Shown here one piece after another: positions 53,013 to 63,985 of a DNA stretch of 64,000 nucleotides (the first letter of the stretch is position 1; every line of letters begins with the position of its first letter). The notes beneath the pieces were generated by a model. The model had not been told where the DNA came from and did no database searches. It saw nothing but the letters and a program-made list of their open reading frames with translations. Source of the DNA: Pyrobaculum ferrireducens (GTDB lineage Archaea > Thermoproteota > Thermoprotei > Thermoproteales > Thermoproteaceae); contig NC_016645.1 of assembly GCF_000234805.1 (NCBI RefSeq), positions 1,774,391 to 1,838,390 of the forward strand, written 5' to 3'. The position numbers were made by a program, and so were the translations under genes.

Positions 53013-53824
53013 TTCTTTAATCCGAACAGGGAGTAGGGAATTACTATGACGGCCGACAGAGCTAGGATTACTACAGCGGCGGCGCTTGCCACCGCTAAAT
53101 AAAATGCAGTGAATTTCATAAAGGTGTACATAACCAATGTCATAATATTAGGATTTATAAATAGTATTGAATATGGTAGATCAAACATCTGTATAGAGAA
53201 TAAAGTAAAAAATATTGTAGATATGATCAAGCTCTGTTTTGACTGGGGTATAACGACCCTCAGCATTGTGTAAAGCCGCCCTGCTCCGTCTATCTGCGCA
53301 GATTCTAATTGAGACTTATCCACGTTATAAAACATCGCAAGGTAGAACAACGTGGCGAGCCCGGAATAAACCCAGACGGAGACTAGTGCTATGCTCCAGA
53401 ACGCGTTCTCGCCTTGGAGTGGGTTGCCCAAAAACCAGCCGATTCCCCTATCTGCGTCGAGTAGCCAACGCCATATTATACCAGACGCCACGAGTGAGAT
53501 CGATAGGGGGTATATGAAATACGCCGTGAGGATATTCCTAGCACGTGCATTATTTATGTTGTAGATCAGCGACGCCGTCAAGAGGCCCACTAAATTGCCA
53601 AGAGCGACTAATACAGAGATCCAAAGAAGCGTCTTGATCAGCGCAGTCTGGAATAGCGGGTCTGAAAATAGTTGTGAGTACGTGGCCAGCCCCACGAATT
53701 GGTAGTCGGGGCTTAGCACTGAGTAGTTGGTAAATGAGTAGTATAGATTCCACGCTATAAAGACGTAGAGAAACGCCGTCGTTAAGAAAAGGGGGATGGA
53801 AAAAAATAGTAGTGATATTCTCAT
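53000..53824 (-). CDS. ABC sugar transporter permease (MalF-like)
   Basis: 274 residues, six membrane helices. EAA-type loop LESAQIDGAGRLYTMLRVVIPQSKQSLI. Overlaps the binding-protein gene by 4 bp. Together with its partner it forms the transmembrane channel for a carbohydrate-type substrate. Confidence 0.87.
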   Translation of the reverse strand: MRISLLFFSIPLFLTTAFLYVFIAWNLYYSFTNYSVLSPDYQFVGLATYSQLFSDPLFQTALIKTLLWISVLVALGNLVGLLTASLIYNINNARARNILTAYFIYPLSISLVASGIIWRWLLDADRGIGWFLGNPLQGENAFWSIALVSVWVYSGLATLFYLAMFYNVDKSQLESAQIDGAGRLYTMLRVVIPQSKQSLIISTIFFTLFSIQMFDLPYSILFINPNIMTLVMYTFMKFTAFYLAVASAAAVVILALSAVIVIPYSLFGLKKWIR

Positions 53825-55242
53825 TTAACCCAGGGCGGGTTGTAGCCGCCGAAGGGCTTCCCCGGCGCGCCCATGTACCAGGTGTCTTTCCATAGAGAGC
53901 GCTCGGTCCCCAGCGCTTTTGCCAGTGTGTCGTACCACAAATCTGATCTACCGGTCTGGACGAGCACTATTGACTGTTGCATAAGTGTCTGCCACACATC
54001 TGAAAACAGAGCTCCGTGTGTGAGACTAAAGACGTAGGCCTTTGCCCCCCTATACTCCTCAACCTCCCACCGCTGTATAGAGGTGGGGTAGATCGACGGA
54101 TCTATGTTCTTATACACCGCTATAGATCCCTTCAGTGGGTTGAATATCGACTGGCCTTCTGGCCCTGCGAAGAACTTCACAAACTGAATTCCTAGATCTG
54201 TCGTGGGACCGCCCGCCGGCACCGCCACCGAGTCGATAACTAAGTTGTAGATGCCTTGCGTGCCTGGGAATGGTGCCACTATGATGTTACAATCAGGCGT
54301 CACCGCCGTATATGGACACATTTTTGTCTGTGGATACACGTTGTATATCAGACCCACTACCCAGTCGCCATCTACGTGGGCTAGTCCCTTACCAGCGACA
54401 AGGTCGGCTACCGCACCTGTCCAGTCAAGAGCTGGCCAGTTCGCTGGGAACGTCTTGGCCAGCGACAGGAACGTCTCTGTGGCCTGCCGCAACGAGGGAT
54501 CGTCAGGCGGAAGCGTGCCGTACATGAACATGATAAATTTCTGGGGGCCAGCCACCGCTAGGAACACTTGTTCCCATAGATGTAGAATAGTGAATTGATC
54601 GGCGCCAGCCTGGAGCATACATGGAACCCCCGCTGAAGACGCCTTACTGCACAGCGCGACCAAATCTTCAAGCGTCTTGGGTACCGAGCCGCCCAGCTTC
54701 TCCAGGACTTGTTTATTTATAAAGATTAGATTAGCACGGTGTATATTTACTGGCAGGGCATATACCTTCCCGTTAAGCGAACACGCAGAGAGGACATCCG
54801 ACGCTTGCGTCGTCATATCTATTTCCTTGGCTACTTGGCTCAGCTCTACGAAGCTAGCTTCGCCCTTCGGCGCGACGTATATATAGCTCAGCATCTCGGG
54901 TCCGCAGTGCACCTGAAACGCCGCCGGCGGGCTACCCGCCTGCATTAATGCAAGAATTGCAAACTTCGCATTTACACCGGCGCCCCCGGGCACCGCCGTC
55001 TTTTCAACCTGTATACCAGTTTTCTTAGTGAAGTTGCCAATCACAGCGTCAATAGCAAAACGCTCAAGCCCAGCCCACCAGGTGTAGAACGTAATTTTCT
55101 TAGGCGCGGAGATTGTTGGGGAGGTAGGGGGTTGCGCCGTAGTTGTCGTCTGTTGTGGCTGAGACATAGTGCCCAGGAAATATGCAACAGCGGCGACAAC
55201 GACCAGCGCGAGAATAATTGCAACTACTTGAGTCAACTTCAT
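53821..55242 (-). CDS. ABC transporter extracellular solute-binding protein
   Basis: 473 residues. One N-terminal hydrophobic segment (residues 3-25) then a threonine/proline-rich spacer (TTTTAQPPTSPT) anchors the periplasmic-type domain at the cell surface, typical of archaeal sugar-binding proteins. YTWWAGLERFAIDAVIGNFTKKTGIQVE is the family-1 solute-binding N-terminus. Substrate unknown. Transcribed from TTTTTAAG 25 bp upstream of the ATG. Confidence 0.88.
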   Translation of the reverse strand: MKLTQVVAIILALVVVAAVAYFLGTMSQPQQTTTTAQPPTSPTISAPKKITFYTWWAGLERFAIDAVIGNFTKKTGIQVEKTAVPGGAGVNAKFAILALMQAGSPPAAFQVHCGPEMLSYIYVAPKGEASFVELSQVAKEIDMTTQASDVLSACSLNGKVYALPVNIHRANLIFINKQVLEKLGGSVPKTLEDLVALCSKASSAGVPCMLQAGADQFTILHLWEQVFLAVAGPQKFIMFMYGTLPPDDPSLRQATETFLSLAKTFPANWPALDWTGAVADLVAGKGLAHVDGDWVVGLIYNVYPQTKMCPYTAVTPDCNIIVAPFPGTQGIYNLVIDSVAVPAGGPTTDLGIQFVKFFAGPEGQSIFNPLKGSIAVYKNIDPSIYPTSIQRWEVEEYRGAKAYVFSLTHGALFSDVWQTLMQQSIVLVQTGRSDLWYDTLAKALGTERSLWKDTWYMGAPGKPFGGYNPPWVK

Positions 55243-55361
55243 AAATGTTATATCAACTTTGGTCTTAAAAATATTAATCTACAAAGCATACGACATTAGC
55301 TATATAGAGTATTACGTCATTAACATAATAAAGTATAGTGCCGGAGTTGTGGGTAGGGGAG

Positions 55362-55463
55362 TGGCGCCGGGGGTGGGATTTGAACCCACGCCCCCTGTGC
55401 GGGGACGGGATTTCTCACGCCGCGTCTCGAGTCCCGCGCCTTGGGCCGCTCGGCCACCCCGGC
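55362..55463 (-). tRNA. trnS: tRNA-Ser (CGA) with a 14-nt intron
   Basis: Cloverleaf with acceptor stem GCCGGGG/CCCCGGC, discriminator G and encoded CCA (55362-55364). The anticodon stem is CGGGA/TCCCG; the anticodon CGA is at 55427-55429 (minus strand). Twenty-one bases instead of seven lie between the stems, so 14 nt must be removed; the canonical site after position 37 puts the intron at 55412-55425. A long variable arm (about 16 nt) marks a class II tRNA, with serine rather than leucine supported by discriminator G and anticodon. Mature length about 85 nt plus CCA. Confidence 0.93.
55412..55425 (-). other. tRNA-Ser intron (14 nt)
   Basis: Extra sequence after G37 in the anticodon loop; removed by the archaeal splicing endonuclease. 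A CTC/GAG pairing between exon and intron could form a relaxed bulge-helix-bulge. Exact ends may shift by one or two bases. Confidence 0.75.
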
Positions 55464-55483
55464 CTTCTCTACCAATGCCTCAA

Positions 55484-55492
55484 TTTATAAAG
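55484..55492 (-). promoter_or_regulatory. TATA-like element of tRNA-Ser
   Basis: TTTATAAAG (plus-strand reading), centred 25 bp upstream of the mature 5' end at 55463. Standard archaeal spacing puts the transcription start at or beside the first base of the tRNA. Confidence 0.5.
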
Positions 55493-55530
55493 TTTGTCTT
55501 TTGTCTGGTGGGGCTGGGTGGGGGTGAAAA

Positions 55531-55540
55531 TTTTTATATA
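55531..55540 (+). promoter_or_regulatory. TATA-like element of the zinc-ribbon gene
   Basis: TTTTTATATA centred 25 bp before the ATG at 55561. Confidence 0.5.
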
Positions 55541-55560
55541 GTGGGCCCATTGCGGGGTCT

Positions 55561-55758
55561 ATGTCTATTAGGGGGGCGAAGTTCCACGGGCCGTCTCCGC
55601 CGTCTGACTCGACTACTAACTGGGTTTTGGCGCCGCTGGAGAGAGGTGTGGTTTTTGCTTGTCCTAACTGTGGCAAGACGACGGTTATCAGAAGCGCCAG
55701 GTCTAGGAAGCTTGGGGTGACGTATCGCTGTCCTGAGTGCGGCTTTATAGGTCCCTGA
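55561..55758 (+). CDS. Zinc-ribbon protein paired with aEF-1beta (COG2888-like)
   Basis: 65 residues: an N-terminal 20-residue low-complexity segment and a zinc ribbon with CPNC and CPEC. In archaea a zinc-ribbon protein of this kind (predicted RNA-binding, COG2888) is commonly found just before the elongation factor 1-beta gene, as here. It has its own TATA-like box, so the pairing may be one of shared regulation rather than a single transcript. Role in translation inferred. Confidence 0.8.
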   Translation: MSIRGAKFHGPSPPSDSTTNWVLAPLERGVVFACPNCGKTTVIRSARSRKLGVTYRCPECGFIGP

Positions 55759-55770
55759 TCTGGGGGTAAT

Positions 55771-55779
55771 CTTTTTATA
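55771..55779 (+). promoter_or_regulatory. TATA-like element of aEF-1beta
   Basis: CTTTTTATA, centred 25 bp before the ATG at 55800. Confidence 0.5.
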
Positions 55780-55799
55780 CACGATATGTTGCTGAGGCC

Positions 55800-56078
55800 A
55801 TGTCGGCGGAGGTTGCGTTGGTCTACAGAGTTCTGCCCGACAGCGTCGAGGTGGATGTGGAGAAGTTGAAGAGTGATGTTATTAATAAGCTGTCGCCGAA
55901 GTACAAGGTGGATAGAGTCGAGGTGGAGGAGATCGGCTTTGGGATCAAGGCCCTTAGGTTCTACATAAGGATGCCGGAGTCGGACGAGTACAGCTCAGAT
56001 GAGGTGGAGGAGCTGTTGCGGTCGGTCAACGGCGTCGGCAACTACGAGCTGGAGTACTTCTCGAGGCTGAGTTTTTGA
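55800..56078 (+). CDS. ef1b: Translation elongation factor aEF-1beta
   Basis: 92 residues, the single-domain archaeal form. [22 protein letters not shown] and [16 protein letters not shown] fit the ferredoxin-like fold that exchanges nucleotide on aEF-1A. Full length for the family. Confidence 0.9.
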   Translation: MSAEVALVYRVLPDSVEVDVEKLKSDVINKLSPKYKVDRVEVEEIGFGIKALRFYIRMPESDEYSSDEVEELLRSVNGVGNYELEYFSRLSF

Positions 56079-56084
56079 TAGCAA

Positions 56085-56093
56085 GTTTTTATA
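56085..56093 (+). promoter_or_regulatory. TATA-like element of cdc48
   Basis: GTTTTTATA centred 25 bp before the GTG at 56114. Confidence 0.5.
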
Positions 56094-56113
56094 CCTAGAT
56101 CGGTTTATCACCC

Positions 56114-58309
56114 GTGTCTGAGTGGGTTGAGTTGAGAGTGCAGGAAAGCAAGGCGCGTGACGCCAACAGGCCCGTGGTTAGGATCGACCCCGAGGTTATG
56201 GAGAGGGCCGGTATAGTGGTGGGCGATGTGGTGGAGATTGTGGGGAGGAGGAGGACGGCGGCCAAGGTGTGGAATGGTTTGCCTGAGGACAGGGGGAAGG
56301 GTGTCATTAGGATGAACAGCATCTTGAGGAAAAACGCCGATATTTCGCTAAACGAGACTGTAAAAGTGAGGAGAGTCGACCCCAAGCCTGCCGCCTTCGT
56401 GAAGCTGGCGCCCGTATCCATGACCATAGCAGTTGACGCAAACTTTTTGCAGTACATCAAGCAGAGGCTTAGGGAGTACGTGCTGGTGGAGGGGGATATG
56501 TTGCAGATATACGTCTTGAGCCAGCCGCTTACGTTCCAGGTGGTTCAGACAAAGCCGTCTAACACGGTCCTCATAATTACGGAGGACACCCAGATCCAGA
56601 TCTTTGAGAAGCCGGTGTCTGGCGTCAAGATACCGCATGTTACCTGGGAGGATATTGGCGATTTGGAGGATGCTAAGCAGAAGATTCGTGAGCTTGTGGA
56701 GCTTCCTCTTAGACATCCCGAGTTGTTTAAACATTTGGGTATTGAGCCGCCTAAAGGCATCCTTCTGATCGGCCCTCCGGGTACTGGGAAGACTCTCTTG
56801 GCTAAGGCTGTGGCTAACGAGGCCAACGCCTACTTCGTGGCGATTAACGGGCCGGAGATTATGTCTAAATACTACGGCGAGTCTGAGGCTAGGCTGAGGG
56901 AGATATTTGAAGAGGCTAAGAAAAACGCCCCAGCGATTATCTTCATCGACGAGATAGACGCCATAGCCCCAAAGCGGGAGGAGGTGACGGGGGAGGTGGA
57001 GAAGAGAGTAGTAGCCCAACTCCTAACACTAATGGACGGACTACAAGAGAGAGGACAGGTGGTGGTAATAGGCGCCACCAACAGACCAGACGCAGTAGAC
57101 CCAGCCCTAAGAAGACCAGGAAGATTCGACAGAGAGATTTGGATTAATCCGCCTGATTTCAAGGGGAGGTACGAAATCTTACAGATTCATACCCGGAATA
57201 TGCCGCTGGCACCTGATGTCGATTTGAGAAAGTTGGCTGAGGTTACTCATGGATTCTCCGGGGCAGACTTGGCGGCGCTTGCGAGGGAGGCGGCTATGTC
57301 TGCGTTGAGGCGGGCTATTCAGAGCGGGCTGATTGACTTGAACCAGCCGTCGTTGCCGCCTGAGGTGTTTGAGAAGATTAAAGTGACGATGGCGGACTTC
57401 ACGGCTGCTTTGAAGGAGATTATCCCGTCGGCGCTGAGAGAGATCCATATAGAGGTTCCCCACGTCCGTTGGGAGGATATCGGAGGCTTGGAAAATGTGA
57501 AGCAGGAGTTGAGAGAGGCTGTAGAGTGGCCTTTGAAGTACCCGGATAGGTTTAAGAAATTCGGCCTTAGACCTCCCAAGGGCTTGTTGCTCTTCGGCCC
57601 GCCGGGTACAGGCAAGACGCTTTTGGCAAAGGCGGTGGCCACTGAGTCAGGTGCTAACTTCATAGCGGTTAGGGGGCCTGAGATCTTTTCTAAGTGGGTT
57701 GGCGAGTCTGAGAAAATGGTTAGGGAGATATTTAGAAAGGCGCGCATGGCCGCGCCCTGCGTAGTGTTTATTGACGAAATTGACGCCCTGGCCACGGCGA
57801 GGGGCATAGGCGGCGATTCGTTAGTGAGCGAGCGCGTTGTAGCCCAACTGCTGGCTGAGATGGACGGAATAAAGGCTCTGGAAAACGTCGTAGTGATAGC
57901 CGCCACTAATAGGCCGGATTTGGTGGATCCAGCCCTGCTGAGGCCGGGGCGTTTTGACAGAATTATATATGTGCCCCCGCCGGACTTCAAAGCCAGGCTT
58001 GAGATACTGCTTATACACACAAGAGCCACTCCGCTGGCTAAGGACGTCGATCTGGAGGAGTTGGCTAGGAGGACTGAGGGGTACTCCGGCGCCGATCTTG
58101 AGCTACTGGTCCGCGAAGCCACGTTCCTAGCCCTGAGAGAAGACATCAACGCAAAGGAGGTCTCTATGAGACACTTCGAAGAGGCGTTGAAAAAAGTGAG
58201 ACCTTCTGTGACGCAGGACATGTTGAAGTTCTACGAGTCATGGCTGGAGAAAGCCAGGCAACTTACCGTGGCCACCAAGGCCAAGGCGGCGCCGCCTCTA
58301 TACCTATGA
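56114..58309 (+). CDS. cdc48: CDC48/VCP-type AAA ATPase
   Basis: 731 residues. N-terminal double-psi barrel domain (residues 1-185), then two AAA modules with Walker A GPPGTGKT at 220-227 and 495-502, Walker B FIDEID in both, and arginine fingers in RPGRFDR. Unfolds proteins for the proteasome. GTG start. The second region of homology of the first module (57002-57135) uses a strikingly different codon set. Overlaps the next gene by 4 bp (ATGA). Confidence 0.96.
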   Translation: MSEWVELRVQESKARDANRPVVRIDPEVMERAGIVVGDVVEIVGRRRTAAKVWNGLPEDRGKGVIRMNSILRKNADISLNETVKVRRVDPKPAAFVKLAPVSMTIAVDANFLQYIKQRLREYVLVEGDMLQIYVLSQPLTFQVVQTKPSNTVLIITEDTQIQIFEKPVSGVKIPHVTWEDIGDLEDAKQKIRELVELPLRHPELFKHLGIEPPKGILLIGPPGTGKTLLAKAVANEANAYFVAINGPEIMSKYYGESEARLREIFEEAKKNAPAIIFIDEIDAIAPKREEVTGEVEKRVVAQLLTLMDGLQERGQVVVIGATNRPDAVDPALRRPGRFDREIWINPPDFKGRYEILQIHTRNMPLAPDVDLRKLAEVTHGFSGADLAALAREAAMSALRRAIQSGLIDLNQPSLPPEVFEKIKVTMADFTAALKEIIPSALREIHIEVPHVRWEDIGGLENVKQELREAVEWPLKYPDRFKKFGLRPPKGLLLFGPPGTGKTLLAKAVATESGANFIAVRGPEIFSKWVGESEKMVREIFRKARMAAPCVVFIDEIDALATARGIGGDSLVSERVVAQLLAEMDGIKALENVVVIAATNRPDLVDPALLRPGRFDRIIYVPPPDFKARLEILLIHTRATPLAKDVDLEELARRTEGYSGADLELLVREATFLALREDINAKEVSMRHFEEALKKVRPSVTQDMLKFYESWLEKARQLTVATKAKAAPPLYL

Positions 58310-58527
58310 TAATAACCACCGTCGGCAACGTAATAGAGATGCTTTTAAAGCGGCAGGAGACGATCACAAGCGACGACGTAAAGACTTTGCTAAAACGTGC
58401 TAATGTTAACATCTCCGACGAGGAGCTTATGAAAGCCCTCCTGGCTCTGGAGATCTACAAAAAGATCCACGTTAGAAGAGTTAAGAGGGAGGGGAGGGAT
58501 ATCTACCAGATTTCTCGGCGTAGATAA
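58306..58527 (+). CDS. Small winged-helix-like protein coupled to CDC48
   Basis: 73 residues: [29 protein letters not shown] and later [33 protein letters not shown] have the helix-helix-wing rhythm of a winged helix. The ATG overlaps the TGA of cdc48; more upstream frame only reads through cdc48. It may be a CDC48 adaptor or a regulator; nothing in the sequence decides this. Confidence 0.65.
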   Translation: MIITTVGNVIEMLLKRQETITSDDVKTLLKRANVNISDEELMKALLALEIYKKIHVRRVKREGRDIYQISRRR

Positions 58528-58534
58528 TATAAAT
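58525..58534 (+). promoter_or_regulatory. TATA-like element of fen1
   Basis: TAATATAAAT centred 24 bp before the GTG at 58553. Confidence 0.5.
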
Positions 58535-58552
58535 AGCCACCCCCGTCGTTAC

Positions 58553-61507
<2,955 letters not shown>

Positions 61508-61535
61508 GAAGTGGAGAAAGACTTTAGGTAAAAAA

Positions 61536-62057
61536 TTATGCCCTTAACTCCCTTTCCCTTACCAGCTCAACCTTTACGTTAGCCCCAGATATCTGGCCGA
61601 TAATCGCCTGCAACCTCTCAGGTCTTATAGGCAACCTCCTCAACTCCCGCGAGGGGATCTTAACGACAGTCTCCGTAGTGCCGTCGGGCAACCAAGAGGT
61701 GGAAATCGTCAGCAGTCTCGCCGGCGACACTAGCTGGGCAATTACCTCATTTACGTTGCCGTGCTCCACGATCTTGACGCTTCTCCCAAGTTGCGACGAC
61801 AACTCTTTCTCAAGTTGCACATAGGCTCCACGCGGGATCCTTTTCACGTTTCTCATCAATACAATAACCAAGTCGTCCACTTCGTAAGACTTTACATATT
61901 CAACATCAGCCAAATTTATTTTCTTGCTCACCTTCAGCAACGCGTCTGAAACCTCTACATCAAGCCACTGATACCTCCCGCTGTCTATAAGCGACTGGCA
62001 CTTCTGGCACAACACACGCGTCTTTACACAGAATTCGCAAAATGGTATCTTGACCAT
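61536..62057 (-). CDS. Zinc-finger plus KH-domain RNA-binding protein
   Basis: 173 residues. CEFCVKTRVLCQKC at the N-terminus (four cysteines, zinc knuckle), then alpha/beta sequence and a KH-like region with RLLTISTSWLPDGTTETVVKIPSREL. The family is archaeal and often annotated as NusA-like; its role, perhaps RNA-dependent transcription or translation control, is not known. Lies upstream of AspRS in the same direction. Confidence 0.7.
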   Translation of the reverse strand: MVKIPFCEFCVKTRVLCQKCQSLIDSGRYQWLDVEVSDALLKVSKKINLADVEYVKSYEVDDLVIVLMRNVKRIPRGAYVQLEKELSSQLGRSVKIVEHGNVNEVIAQLVSPARLLTISTSWLPDGTTETVVKIPSRELRRLPIRPERLQAIIGQISGANVKVELVRERELRA

Positions 62058-62112
62058 CGGTAGCTATAAATAGGATGTATAAAAACCTATTAACCCACTT
62101 CGAAAACAAGGC

Positions 62113-63810
62113 GTGAGAATTGCCATAGTAGACGGCTACACAGACGAGCCGGCTGGCCTCGGCGTGCCGCCCTACCTCGACGTGTATGCGAGATACGTCG
62201 CCGGCGCCGCCGACCTCGCGGGGGTAGACGCCGTGCATTACTTCACGGTAGATCAACTCAGAGCCGACTGGCCGGCTCACTTGAGCCTTCTGTCTAAATA
62301 CGACCTAGTAGTGGTAATAGCCGGCGTGACGACCCCTGGGAAGTATCTGGGTGGTACGCCGATTGCTCTAGACGAACTACTTGACATAGGTCGCGTAGAG
62401 GGGCCTGTGAAGGTGCTGGGCGGACCCGTGGCCAAGTTTGGCTACGGCATCGCTGGCGGCTCCGTGGCGGTGCCCCCCTATAAATTCCGCAGATACTACG
62501 ACTACGTCGTCAGCGGAGACGTGGATCTCGTAGTTTACCGCATTTTAAAAGACGGAGTGGAGAAGGCGCACCCATCTGAAAGACACGAGGACTTCAAACT
62601 CGTGGATATATTCGCAACGCGGGGGGCCAAAATCGCCCAGCAACACCCAAACCACGGCCGCAACCTGATCGTAGAGATAGAAACATACCGCTCATGTCCT
62701 AGGTACGTCTCCGGCGGCTGTTCTTTCTGCACCACAGTGGCCTACGGCCCCGTTGTAACTCGGCTCATAGAGGGCGTGGTGAGGGAGATAGAGGCGCTCT
62801 ACAAGGCGGGAGTTGTCCACTTCAGGCTGGGGAGGCAAGCCGATTTCTACACCTACATGGCCCACGACGTAGGCCGCGACGACTTCCCAAGACCCAACCC
62901 CGCCGCGATTGAGAAGCTACTAGTTGGGATAAGGAACGCCGCTCCCGGCCTGAAGACGCTACACATAGACAACGTCAACCCGGGCACTGTGGCTAGGTGG
63001 AAGATCGAGTCCATTGAAATAACCAAGCTCCTAGTCAGCTACGGCACGCCGGGCAACGTCGCGGCCATGGGGGTAGAAACCGCAGACCCCCGCGTCGTGA
63101 AGATCAACAACTTAAAAGTAGGGCCGGAGGAGGCGCTAGAGGCCATCGAGATCTTCACTAGGTACGGATCTGTGAGAGGCCACAACGGCATGCCGTACCT
63201 AATCGCCGGTGTAAACTTCGTCGCAGGCCTACCCGGGGAGACCCGCGAAACCTACCGTCTAAACGTTGAGTTTCTCAGTAAAATACTGGAGAGAAACCTA
63301 CTTGTGAGGAGGGTAAATATCAGACAGCTACTCATCTTCCCAAGCTCCCGCCTGTGGCCCGAGGCGAGGAAGCTCACCGCGAGACTCAGAGAGCACAAGA
63401 TGCGATTCCGCCAGTTCAAGAAGTGGGTGAGGGAGGTTTTCGACAGGGAGATGCTTAGGAGAATCGTCCCGCGGGGCACCGTCCTAAGAGAGGCGTACGC
63501 CGAGGTGCACTACCACGGCGGCACATACGCGAGACAGGTGGGCTCTTACCCCCTCCTCGTGTACATACCTACGAGAATTGAGCTGGGGAGGTATATAGAC
63601 GTCGTCGTTGTGGACCACGGGGCCAGGAGCGTACTGGCACTGCCCTACCCCGTAAACATAAACACGGCTGATAAGCGCGTCTTGAGACACCTCCCCGGCA
63701 TGACTGGGAAAAAGCTCAAGGCCTTGATAGGGGGGAGGCCCTACAAGTCTCTGGAGGAGGTCAAGGCAAGGGTCGGGGAGGGGGAGTTTCTTAACTACGT
63801 CTCTCTGTGA
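62113..63810 (+). CDS. Radical SAM protein with C-terminal helix-hairpin-helix (COG1031-like)
   Basis: 565 residues. N-terminal alpha/beta domain, radical SAM core with a CxxxxxxxCxxC variation (CPRYVSGGCSFC), and near the C-terminus NINTADKRVLRHLPGMTGKKLKALIGGRPYKSLEEVKARVG, a helix-hairpin-helix nucleic acid-binding pattern. This combination is the COG1031 group, uncharacterised; a tRNA or other RNA-modifying role fits the HhH domain. GTG start close to a GTATAAAAACC element. Confidence 0.8.
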   Translation: MRIAIVDGYTDEPAGLGVPPYLDVYARYVAGAADLAGVDAVHYFTVDQLRADWPAHLSLLSKYDLVVVIAGVTTPGKYLGGTPIALDELLDIGRVEGPVKVLGGPVAKFGYGIAGGSVAVPPYKFRRYYDYVVSGDVDLVVYRILKDGVEKAHPSERHEDFKLVDIFATRGAKIAQQHPNHGRNLIVEIETYRSCPRYVSGGCSFCTTVAYGPVVTRLIEGVVREIEALYKAGVVHFRLGRQADFYTYMAHDVGRDDFPRPNPAAIEKLLVGIRNAAPGLKTLHIDNVNPGTVARWKIESIEITKLLVSYGTPGNVAAMGVETADPRVVKINNLKVGPEEALEAIEIFTRYGSVRGHNGMPYLIAGVNFVAGLPGETRETYRLNVEFLSKILERNLLVRRVNIRQLLIFPSSRLWPEARKLTARLREHKMRFRQFKKWVREVFDREMLRRIVPRGTVLREAYAEVHYHGGTYARQVGSYPLLVYIPTRIELGRYIDVVVVDHGARSVLALPYPVNINTADKRVLRHLPGMTGKKLKALIGGRPYKSLEEVKARVGEGEFLNYVSL

Positions 63811-63985
63811 GGCGGTACACCACGTAGAGCGTAAAGATTACAAAGGCCGCGGCGACTACTACAAAGAGGTTTACCCGCGCCGCCCCGATGGAGATGTCCG
63901 GCGTCCGGAGGCCCAGCGCGGTGAGCACAAGGAAGTACAGCGCCACCCCCAGCGAAAAGCCCGCATATGCATAAACCAAGCGCAT
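63791..63985 (-). CDS. Small two-helix membrane protein
   Basis: About 64 residues from the ATG at 63985 (68 from one codon set upstream). Two hydrophobic segments (FSLGVALYFLVLTALG and NLFVVVAAAFVIFTLYVVY). No family recognised. Convergent with, and overlapping by 20 bp, the radical SAM gene. The 5' flank runs to the right edge of the window. Confidence 0.55.
   Translation of the reverse strand: MRLVYAYAGFSLGVALYFLVLTALGLRTPDISIGAARVNLFVVVAAAFVIFTLYVVYRLTERRS

Noticed and set aside
52173-55470. Integrated element at tRNA-Ser with attachment-site duplication
   Set aside because: I found no copy of the tRNA 3' end at the far side of the ABC transporter block and no integrase gene.
55259-55720. 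Open reading frame over the tRNA-Ser region and into the zinc-ribbon gene
   Set aside because: It crosses a well-supported tRNA gene on the other strand, has low-complexity composition and overlaps a real gene in another frame.
57319-58221. Minus-strand frame of 300 codons opposite the second AAA module of cdc48
   Set aside because: Long only because the coding strand avoids codons complementary to stops; serine-rich shadow with no independent support.
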